A stretch of 29,869 nucleotides of DNA. Source: an uncultured Bryobacterales bacterium (GTDB lineage: Bacteria > Acidobacteriota > Terriglobia > Bryobacterales > Bryobacteraceae). Positions within the stretch are counted from its first letter, which is position 1. Each line of letters begins with the position of its first letter. The notes under the pieces were generated by a model. That model was not told the origin of the DNA and searched no databases. It saw nothing but the letters and a program-made list of their open reading frames with translations. The stretch lies in assembly GCA_937959285.1 (NCBI GenBank), contig CALGAR010000021.1:1-29869 (forward strand), read 5' to 3'. Shown piece after piece: positions 23,890-29,869 of the stretch. Made by a program: the position numbers and the translations under genes.

Positions 23890-24756
23890 CTACCGGAGCA
23901 TTCCACGCACTCGCAGCCAGTCGGCTAGGCGGTCCGCCCAGGAAGAGAGGACGGCATTGGTGGGAGCAAGCCCGACCCCGTGGCGTCCCTGCTCGTAAAT
24001 GTGCAGTTCGGCCGGCACCCCCGCTTTCCTTAGAGCCAGATAGAACAGCACGCTGTTCTCAGGAGGAACTCCGGTATCCGCATTTGTGTGGAACAAAAAC
24101 GTTGGCGGTGTCTGCGAAGTGACACGCTTTTCGTTTGACAGATCGTCAACCAGAGCGGTATCCGGATTCTCGCCTAGAAGATTTCTCCGTGAACCTTTGT
24201 GTACGTAGTCGCCCGAGAGCGTGATGACAGGGTAGGCAAGGATTGCGAAGTCCGGGCGGGAACTGACGCGATCAATTGGGTCGGGAGCGTTCGGCTGCCC
24301 GCCGTCAAAGTGCGTGGCGGCAGTAGAGGCCAGATGTCCTCCGGCCGAGAATCCCCAGACTCCAATGCGATTGGGTGAAACCTTATACTTCTCCGCGCGG
24401 GATCGCACGAGGCGGATGGCGCGCTGGACATCATTGAGAGGCGCGGGATGCTTGTACCTGGGTGCGATGCGGTACTGAAGCACGAAGGCAGCCACCCCCA
24501 AGGAATTCAGCCACTGCGCAATCTGCCGCCCCTCGTGATCCATCGCAAGAGCCCCATACCCGCCTCCGGGGCATACGATGACTGCCGTGCCGGCGGCGCG
24601 TTCGGCTTCCGGCAGGTAGATCGTTATCTTCGGACGGTCGGCGTCTTCTTGTCCGATGGCGCCCGGAGCACCGTTCGGCCAGAGCAATTCGACGGGTTGT
24701 TCCGCGGCGTGCACGAGCGGTGACAGCAGGAGAACGGCGATCACAAAACGGAGCAT
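23890..24756 (-). CDS. Exported alpha/beta hydrolase (esterase, BD-FAE/acetylxylan-esterase-like)
   Basis: This is a 288-residue alpha/beta hydrolase with a signal peptide (about 1-17, MLRFVIAVLLLSPLVHA). The oxyanion turn CPGGGYGAL (62-70) is followed by the nucleophile elbow GFSAGG with Ser137; likely partners are Asp227 (HTNADTGVPPENS) and His259 (YEQGRHGVGL). This combination resembles bacterial feruloyl or acetylxylan esterases that strip acyl groups from plant polysaccharides, plausible for a soil polymer degrader. The exact substrate cannot be read from sequence. The start at 24756 has only a weak ribosome-binding site. tgt begins 22 bases after its stop. Confidence 0.88.
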   Translation of the reverse strand: MLRFVIAVLLLSPLVHAAEQPVELLWPNGAPGAIGQEDADRPKITIYLPEAERAAGTAVIVCPGGGYGALAMDHEGRQIAQWLNSLGVAAFVLQYRIAPRYKHPAPLNDVQRAIRLVRSRAEKYKVSPNRIGVWGFSAGGHLASTAATHFDGGQPNAPDPIDRVSSRPDFAILAYPVITLSGDYVHKGSRRNLLGENPDTALVDDLSNEKRVTSQTPPTFLFHTNADTGVPPENSVLFYLALRKAGVPAELHIYEQGRHGVGLAPTNAVLSSWADRLADWLRVRGMLR

Positions 24757-24827
24757 GTTTCATTCGTAGCACATCTCTCCGCAGTGATCACGTCCGCACA
24801 GCCATACTGATAAAAGGAGTAGACGCA

Positions 24828-25274
24828 GTGGCTCAGCGCGAGATTGACCCCTGGATGGAACGCCTGGCGTGGTTGATGGACCGGGCCATTCCGGTCGGCC
24901 GCCGGTCCTTCGGACTTGATCCCTTAATCGGACTCATCCCTGGCTTGGGCGACGGCTTGTCGGGCCTTGTCTCCATGGCGATTATCGTCCGCGCTGTTCA
25001 GCTCGGAATCCCGAAAGCCACAGTGGTACGAATGCTGGTCAACGTCGGGGTGGATTCGATTTTCGGCGCCATCCCGATCCTGGGGACGATTTTTGACTTC
25101 GCCTTCAAAGCCAACAGCCGCAATCTCCAGATCCTCCGGAACACCGTCCATGGGACGCATAGCCATGCCGGGGACATCTTCTTTTTGATGCTGGTTGCGA
25201 TTGCCACTTTCGCGATCGCTTTGGTTCCTGTGCTGCTGGTGGTGTTGCTAATTCGAATGCTCTGGGCGTCCTGA
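24828..25274 (+). CDS. DUF4112 membrane protein
   Basis: This is a 148-residue DUF4112 protein. The family stretch runs LDPLIGLIPGLGDGLSGLVS (30-49), then VVRMLVNVGVDSIFGAIPIL and FDFAFKANSRNLQIL; two membrane segments follow or overlap (about 33-55 and about 117-144). The start is a GTG at 24828 with AAGGAG eight bases before it; an ATG 36 codons upstream would overlap the esterase start on the other strand and is rejected. Family function is unknown; it is widespread in bacteria and some archaea. Confidence 0.9.
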   Translation: MAQREIDPWMERLAWLMDRAIPVGRRSFGLDPLIGLIPGLGDGLSGLVSMAIIVRAVQLGIPKATVVRMLVNVGVDSIFGAIPILGTIFDFAFKANSRNLQILRNTVHGTHSHAGDIFFLMLVAIATFAIALVPVLLVVLLIRMLWAS

Positions 25275-25290
25275 TCCAGGCAGGCTCTAT

Positions 25291-26340
25291 CTAGGCAGCT
25301 TCTACGGCGGGTTCCTCAATGGTGAGCACGCCGGCATCTGCGTCGAGAGTGGCCATCACCCCGAGAGGGAGCGTGAGCTGATCGGCCGTGTGTCCAATGG
25401 TCATGCCGGAAATGACAGGGATTCGAAGGGAACCCAGAATTCGGTCCAAAACTTCCCCCAGAGAAAACGACGACTCGAAGGACGGCTTGCCGTCGCGCGG
25501 CGGACAATCGGCGCACTCGCCGATGATAATTCCCGCAGCCGCCTCCAGCTTCCCGGCGAGCCGCAGCTGCGTCAGCATGCGGTCGATGCTGTAGGGATAC
25601 TCGCCGACGTCTTCGAGGAAAAGAATCTTTCCGCGGGTGTCGATCTCGTAAGGAGTCCCCATTGTCGTCGAAATCAGCGTCAGATTGCCGCCAATCAGCC
25701 GTCCCCGCGCCTTACCCGGCCGTATCGTACGAAGCAGATGGTCGGGACGAAGCCGATTCGACTCCTTTGGATTGGTCAGCGCGCCCAGAGGTCCGGTCTG
25801 GAAGAGCGCCTTGCGGAAGTGCTCCTGGGTGTATCCCGTAAATTGCGACAAGGCCACAGGGCCATGGAACGTCACCATGCCGGTCATCTTATGCATGGCC
25901 AGATGGAGGGCGGTGATGTCGCTGTAGCCGAGGAAGATTTTGGGATTGGAGCGGATCAGGTTGTAGTCGATGCGATCCAGCAATTGAGGAGATCCGTAGC
26001 CGCCTCGCACTGCGAAGACGGCGCGGACTTCAGGATGGCGAAACATATCGTGGAGGTCCTCAAGCCGCTCCTCCACGGATCCGCCCAAGTAGCCGGCCCG
26101 CTTGCCAACAAACCTCCCCATCTTTGCCTTCAAGCCGAAGTATTCAATGGTCCGCTGAACCAGGAGCAACCGGTCGGGATCGGCCACGTAGGTGGACGGG
26201 GTGATGAGGCCCACGGTATCACCGGGACGCAGTACGCGAGGGCGAATCAAAGGGCGATTCATTGGGTCTGAAGCAGAGGACCCGGGCCATGGCGCGGAAA
26301 GAACTCCGGCCACGGCCCGTAAGAAATGTCGGCGATGCAT
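25291..26340 (-). CDS. Exported LD-carboxypeptidase of family S66 (LdcA/MccF-like)
   Basis: This is a serine peptidase that removes the terminal D-alanine from murein tetrapeptides (LdcA) or, in the MccF branch, cleaves acylated nucleotide toxins such as microcin C (349 residues). Catalytic residues: Ser140 in FLGYSDITALH, Glu243 in LFLEDVGEYPYS and His317 in IGHTADQLTLPLG, spaced as in LdcA. The N-terminus MHRRHFLRAVAGVLSAPWPG resembles a Tat signal (RRHFLR), unusual because LdcA of E. coli is cytoplasmic; a periplasmic role in murein recycling is inferred. It starts 24 bases after the peroxidase gene, so both are probably one transcript. Confidence 0.88.
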   Translation of the reverse strand: MHRRHFLRAVAGVLSAPWPGSSASDPMNRPLIRPRVLRPGDTVGLITPSTYVADPDRLLLVQRTIEYFGLKAKMGRFVGKRAGYLGGSVEERLEDLHDMFRHPEVRAVFAVRGGYGSPQLLDRIDYNLIRSNPKIFLGYSDITALHLAMHKMTGMVTFHGPVALSQFTGYTQEHFRKALFQTGPLGALTNPKESNRLRPDHLLRTIRPGKARGRLIGGNLTLISTTMGTPYEIDTRGKILFLEDVGEYPYSIDRMLTQLRLAGKLEAAAGIIIGECADCPPRDGKPSFESSFSLGEVLDRILGSLRIPVISGMTIGHTADQLTLPLGVMATLDADAGVLTIEEPAVEAA

Positions 26341-26364
26341 GCCTGCCTTCAGTTTACGGCAGCG

Positions 26365-27360
26365 CTATCGGGGCAGGGTAGGCTTGGCGATGTATTCAGT
26401 CGGGATTTCACCTGTCAGCGCGTTCAACCATGCGACGATGGACTTCACGGCAGCCGGCTCAAGCTTCTTACCGGTCTGGTGCTCGGCCATGAGCCGCACG
26501 GCTTCTTCGAGACTGGTGACGCTGCCGTCATGGAAGTACGGACCGGTCTTGGCAATGTTCCGAAGCGAAGGAACTTTGAACATCATCTTGTCTGTTTCCT
26601 TCTTTGTCACGCGGAACCGGCCGGGATCGCTCGTATTCGGCCACGGCTTCACGAGCCCTACCTTCTGAAACATCGTTCCGCCAACGTAGGCTCCGGAGTG
26701 GCAGGAAGCGCAGCCGGCGTTCACAAACTGGCGGAAACCTTCCTGCTCTGCGGCGGTGAGCGCCGTCTTGTCTCCCTTCAGGTAGCGGTCCCAGCGGGAA
26801 GGAGTCACGAGTTTCCGCTCAAAGGCAGCGATCGCCTTCGCCATGTTGTCAAACGTCACCGGATCCTTCTCACTTGGGAAGGCGGCGCGGAACATCTCAA
26901 CGTACTCCTTGCTGCGTTTGAGCCGAGCCACGACTTCCGCCTCGGACGGCATCGACATCTCCACAGGATTCATCACAGGCCCCTTTGCCTGCTCCTCCAC
27001 ATTTGGAGCGCGGCCGTCCCAGAACTGCACGAAATGTCCGGCGGCGTTATAGACGGTGGGAGCGTTGCGGTCGCCGGTCTGTTTCTTATGCCCTACCGAG
27101 AAGCGCAAGCCGTCCACGCCATACTTGTCCAGGCTATGGCAGGAGTTGCAGGACACATCATTATTCGTCGAAAGGCGCGTGTCGTAGAACAACACCCGCC
27201 CCAACTTCACTTTCGCTTCCGTAATGGGATTGGAAGAGGATTCCATCACGGCAGGAAGAGGCTTGAATAATTTGATCGCGTCGGCGTCCGCCGCCAGAAG
27301 AGGATTCATGGAAAGCGGCAGAAGCGACACCGAAAGGAGAGCAGGCAAAAACGGTCGCAT
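26365..27360 (-). CDS. Di-haem cytochrome c peroxidase / MauG family
   Basis: This is a 331-residue periplasmic di-haem peroxidase that reduces hydrogen peroxide with electrons from small cytochromes, or a MauG-like relative. Two haem-binding motifs are present: CNSCH (71-75) and CASCH (217-221). Residues 1-23 (MRPFLPALLSVSLLPLSMNP, ending LLA) form a Sec signal peptide. GDRNAPTVYNAAG, FWDGRAPNVEEQA and LRNIAKTGPYFHDGSV are strong family stretches. I chose the ATG at 27360, with GGAA upstream; an ATG four codons earlier (27372) is possible. A clear -10 lies 55 bases upstream. Confidence 0.93.
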   Translation of the reverse strand: MRPFLPALLSVSLLPLSMNPLLAADADAIKLFKPLPAVMESSSNPITEAKVKLGRVLFYDTRLSTNNDVSCNSCHSLDKYGVDGLRFSVGHKKQTGDRNAPTVYNAAGHFVQFWDGRAPNVEEQAKGPVMNPVEMSMPSEAEVVARLKRSKEYVEMFRAAFPSEKDPVTFDNMAKAIAAFERKLVTPSRWDRYLKGDKTALTAAEQEGFRQFVNAGCASCHSGAYVGGTMFQKVGLVKPWPNTSDPGRFRVTKKETDKMMFKVPSLRNIAKTGPYFHDGSVTSLEEAVRLMAEHQTGKKLEPAAVKSIVAWLNALTGEIPTEYIAKPTLPR

Positions 27361-27390
27361 GATACGTTCCATAAAAAAAGAGTTTAGTTT

Positions 27391-27418
27391 CCGATGATCG
27401 GATGTGTCTCCGATTATA
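27391..27418 (-). promoter_or_regulatory. Promoter -10 with overlapping CCGAT/ATCGG repeats, for the peroxidase gene
   Basis: On the minus strand a perfect TATAAT lies at 27413-27418, with no good -35 at 16-18 bases. Just downstream CCGAT (27391-27395), ATCGG (27397-27401) and CCGAT (27410-27414) form two overlapping inverted repeats that cover the -10 edge and the likely start of transcription near 27406. This arrangement suits a repressor or redox-regulator operator; the regulator is unknown. Confidence 0.4.
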
Positions 27419-27473
27419 GGATGCCGGACTGTCACGAGGCGAATAGGTACAATCAGCGGGAGGAGCCCAGGGA

Positions 27474-27929
27474 ATGGCCGAACTCTTGTACTGCGTGCGA
27501 TTTAAAGGACAAGCCGAGCCGGAACCGGAGGGGTCAGGGCGGTTTCGCATAAAGGCGGCAGGAGAGAGCTGCCACATCCAGACAACGATTGACGAAGAGG
27601 GCGTCCGGGGAGCCTTACAGCCGGTAACCGGCGGGTTCGCGGAATTTGAATCAAGAGTCCGGATGAAGGACAACGACACCTTCGAAGAGGAAGGTGAGAT
27701 TCAGTTCGGAGAGGAGGGGCCTAGTATTCGGTTTGTGACGTTTACGCCGGGGAAAATCGAACAGGGGCCGGAGCCGAATGAAACCCGGGGGGCCATCACA
27801 TACCGTGTCGAGGGAGGCAAAGGTCAGCTCAAGCACGCCAGCGGGCTGATCACTGCGAACTTCCGCCTGGGATCGGCAGGGGAGGTGGAGAATTTCCAGC
27901 TTGGCCTCCTCCACATCCCCGAGCCCTAA
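27474..27929 (+). CDS. Small uncharacterised beta-rich protein
   Basis: This 151-residue soluble protein has no signal peptide and is rich in Glu, Gly and alternating hydrophobics, suggesting a beta-barrel or lipocalin-like fold. Visible stretches are FRIKAAGESCHIQTTIDEEG, ESRVRMKDNDTFEEEGEIQF, then YRVEGGKGQLKHASGLITAN, whose G.G....ASG pattern recalls DUF3224-like barrels, although I would not assign it there. GGGAGGAG lies eight bases before the ATG, so it is probably translated. It is convergent with the aldo/keto reductase. Confidence 0.7.
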   Translation: MAELLYCVRFKGQAEPEPEGSGRFRIKAAGESCHIQTTIDEEGVRGALQPVTGGFAEFESRVRMKDNDTFEEEGEIQFGEEGPSIRFVTFTPGKIEQGPEPNETRGAITYRVEGGKGQLKHASGLITANFRLGSAGEVENFQLGLLHIPEP

Positions 27930-27959
27930 TTGCCTCGTACCGGCTTGGGGCGCCAGACC

Positions 27960-28919
27960 TTAGGCCGGCTCACCGTCGCGGTGCTCCTTATGAGTCATTG
28001 AGGCGTTCTCCTTCTTCTTGTAGTTTTCTACCTTCGAGCCCGTCGGCCCCTGCTTCGTGCGGTGCAGCAGAACGCTGATCTCCTGCTTCGACATGGGCTG
28101 GAACGTCTTGCAGATTCCTACGTTTTCGAGAAGCTGGCCGACTGTTTCGACACCCGACACTACCGTGTCGACGTCCTGGCTCCAGGCAAACCGCAGGCAT
28201 TCGGAAATGGATGCAATCCGATGCTTCCCGATGCTTCCCATGCCGTTTGTCTTCATGGCGAGCACCCCCAGCCCTCTCTTCCGCGCTTCCGGCAGTACGT
28301 TTCGGATGAAGCTGAGGTAGTGCGGATCGATGAGATTCACGGGCATTTGCACGGTCTCCCACCCGTCGAAGGACTCGAGCAGGCGCTTGTGGACCGCGGG
28401 ATCGTGATGCCCTGTAAACCCAATGTGCCGTACCTTCCCCTGCTCCTTGGCTCGAACAAAGGCTTCGAGCGCGCCACCGGGACCAAGAATCTTGTCCACT
28501 TCCTCCTGCGTGCTCACTTCGTGGCACTGCCACAGATCCAGGTAGTCGGTCCTCATGCGTGTCAGCGTCTCCTCCAGTTGATGCATGGCGCTATCCCGGT
28601 CCCGCAGTTGCGCTTTCGACATCAGCAGCACTTTCTGCCGGAGCCCTCCGCTCAAAGCTTTGCCATAGATCTCGTCGCTCTTACCTTTGTGATAGTGGTT
28701 CGCGCTGTCGAAGAAGTTGACGCCGAGGTCGATGGCCCGGTGGATAATCCGGATTGCCTCCTCCTCTCCGCGAACGGCCATGTGGTACCCGCCGAGGCAG
28801 AACCGCGAAACCTTCAAACCGCTCTTGCCAAGAGTAGCCATCGGCATCGGGGCATCGGCGGAAAGCGCGCCGGCGCCGGCAACAACAGAGGAAACCTGGA
28901 GGAAAGTCCGTCGCTTCAT
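27960..28919 (-). CDS. Tat-signal aldo/keto reductase
   Basis: This is an NAD(P)H-dependent aldo/keto reductase (319 residues). It begins MKRRTFLQVSSVVAGAGALS, a Tat signal with the twin-arginine RRTFLQ, so it is exported folded, probably with its cofactor. The catalytic tetrad is complete: Asp71 and Tyr76 (FDSANHYHKG), Lys102 (LLMSKAQL) and His133 (LWQCHEV). VNFFDSANHYHKGKSDEIYG, TDYLDLWQCHEV and LGVLAMKTNGMGSIGKH fit the family. The C-terminus (KKKENASMTHKEHRDGEPA) is polar. It is divergent from the HtrA protease gene. Confidence 0.92.
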   Translation of the reverse strand: MKRRTFLQVSSVVAGAGALSADAPMPMATLGKSGLKVSRFCLGGYHMAVRGEEEAIRIIHRAIDLGVNFFDSANHYHKGKSDEIYGKALSGGLRQKVLLMSKAQLRDRDSAMHQLEETLTRMRTDYLDLWQCHEVSTQEEVDKILGPGGALEAFVRAKEQGKVRHIGFTGHHDPAVHKRLLESFDGWETVQMPVNLIDPHYLSFIRNVLPEARKRGLGVLAMKTNGMGSIGKHRIASISECLRFAWSQDVDTVVSGVETVGQLLENVGICKTFQPMSKQEISVLLHRTKQGPTGSKVENYKKKENASMTHKEHRDGEPA

Positions 28920-28982
28920 GATGGCAACTAAGGTATCAAAGGCTGCAAAAGATTCAAAATTCGGTCGATCGCCGGAGATACA

Positions 28983-28997
28983 ATGAAAGTCAGATGA
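28983..28997 (+). other. Possible four-codon leader reading frame (MKVR) before the protease
   Basis: The ATG at 28983 has GGAG five bases upstream and reads Met-Lys-Val-Arg-stop. Its TGA overlaps the ATG of the protease (ATGA, 28994-28997). The protease ATG itself has no close ribosome-binding site, so it could depend on ribosomes finishing this mini-frame. Alternatively TACAAT at 28979-28984 is a -10 and the protease mRNA is nearly leaderless. Confidence 0.3.
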
Positions 28998-29869
28998 GTA
29001 GTAAGGGTCGCCCGGGGAGGTTGGCAGCAGCCGTCTGCCTTATCCTGGTCCTTTCTCCCGCCTCCGCCCAATCCGCAGAGCAGCGCCGCGAACAGACACA
29101 GCTTGAACAGATCAGTACGGCATTTCAAGCACTTGCAAAACGGGTTAGCCCGACAGTCGTCAAAGTGCTTGCAATTGGATACCGCCCGCTAGACGACGAA
29201 GAGGACCCGAGTTCCCTGACAACCCGCCAGCAAAGCAGCGGATCCGGAGTGATTGTGGATCCGAACGGCTACATCATCACCAACGCCCACGTGATCCTTG
29301 GCGCCGAACGGATCCAGGTGCTCCTTCCCTCGAGCATGGACGAAGAGAGCCCGAAGAACCGCTCGATCATCCGCCCGCAAGGACGGCGCTTGCGCGCCGA
29401 CATCGTTGGCATCGATCTCGAAACAGATCTTGCCGTTCTGAAGATCCCGGCCAAGAATCTTCCAGCGCTGGAGTTGGGCGATTCGGAAACTGTCGAGCAA
29501 GGGCAGCTTGTACTGGCGCTGGGAAGCCCGCTCGGACTGGAGAATTCGGTCAGCATGGGAGTCGTAAGCGCCAAAGCGCGACAACTCCGAGCTGACGACA
29601 CCATGATCTACATCCAGACGGATGCCCCCATTAATCCGGGCAGCAGCGGCGGACCTTTGATCGATACTCAGGGTCGAGTGATCGGCATCAACACGCTGCT
29701 CCTTACGCAATCCGGTGTCAATGAAGGTATCGGGTTCGCCGCGCCGAGCAACATCGTCAGGACGGTGTACGAACAGATCCGGCGTAACGGACGGGTAATT
29801 CGCGGCGACATCGGCGCAGATGCTCAGACGATCAACCCTACGCTTGCCAAAGGATGGAAGCTTGCCCGG
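28994..29869 (+). CDS. HtrA/DegP-type serine protease, cut by the window end
   Basis: This is the first 292 residues of a periplasmic protease/chaperone of the trypsin-like HtrA family, which removes misfolded envelope proteins. A signal peptide covers about 1-25 (AAAVCLILVLSPASA). The catalytic triad is in place: His99 (NGYIITNAHV), Asp145 (DLETDLAVLKI) and Ser218 (NPGSSGGPLID). GLENSVSMGVVSA and YIQTDAPINPG are family stretches. The frame is open to the last base, where a PDZ domain appears to begin (IRGDIGADAQTINPTL). Gene symbols such as degP, degQ or htrA cannot be separated here. Confidence 0.93.
   Translation, partial: MSSKGRPGRLAAAVCLILVLSPASAQSAEQRREQTQLEQISTAFQALAKRVSPTVVKVLAIGYRPLDDEEDPSSLTTRQQSSGSGVIVDPNGYIITNAHVILGAERIQVLLPSSMDEESPKNRSIIRPQGRRLRADIVGIDLETDLAVLKIPAKNLPALELGDSETVEQGQLVLALGSPLGLENSVSMGVVSAKARQLRADDTMIYIQTDAPINPGSSGGPLIDTQGRVIGINTLLLTQSGVNEGIGFAAPSNIVRTVYEQIRRNGRVIRGDIGADAQTINPTLAKGWKLAR

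Noticed and set aside
29189..29710. 173-codon minus-strand frame at the window end
   Set aside because: It lies opposite the HtrA protease gene, whose catalytic His, Asp and Ser motifs are all in the plus-strand frame.

Overview
The window is almost certainly from a metagenome or draft assembly of an Acidobacteriota bacterium, most likely related to Bryobacter/Solibacter. The main evidence is the block of TonB, ExbB, two ExbD and a TPR lipoprotein next to secD-secF, the moderately high GC, and Tat-exported oxidoreductases. This placement is my inference; there is no rRNA in the window to confirm it. The first ~1.28 kb does not fit: it is much richer in G+C and encodes an XRE/DUF5753 regulator of a kind typical of Streptomyces, Streptosporangium and related actinomycetes. 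It ends abruptly just after that gene's stop codon, so it is either a chimeric contig end or a recent transfer.

Layout. 1-1275: actinobacterial fragment. 1302-3351: an unrecognised protein, a macro-domain protein and, divergently, a secreted S1/P1-type zinc nuclease. 3394-10455 (minus strand): a compact six-gene type III CRISPR effector operon in the order cmr1, cmr6, cas10/csx11, cmr4, cmr5, cmr3-like, with overlapping start and stop codons. The large subunit lacks the GGDD cyclase motif and has lost HD-nuclease residues, which points to subtype III-C. I see no CRISPR array, cas1, cas2, cas6 or CARF effector in the window. cmr4 carries an apparent one-base frameshift: its conserved glycine-rich C-terminus is intact but in another frame. 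10456-10955: a 500-base intergenic region with a candidate structured leader in front of a large TonB (10956-11978), followed by a strong terminator. 12107-12934: an unrecognised membrane protein.

12963-24756 is all minus strand. It holds housekeeping genes: tgt, yajC, secD and secF (queuosine tRNA modification and the Sec accessory complex); then tonB, exbB, exbD, exbD and a TPR lipoprotein, an envelope energy-transduction set; then the stringent-response enzyme Rel and a DUF971 protein. An exported esterase lies just upstream of tgt. 24828-29869 mixes strands: a DUF4112 membrane protein, an LD-carboxypeptidase of family S66 with a di-haem cytochrome c peroxidase, a small unknown protein, a Tat-signal aldo/keto reductase, and the 5' part of an HtrA/DegP protease cut by the window end.

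The most interesting items are the catalytically degenerate, stand-alone III-C-like CRISPR operon, the split cmr4, and the sharp compositional junction near base 1276.
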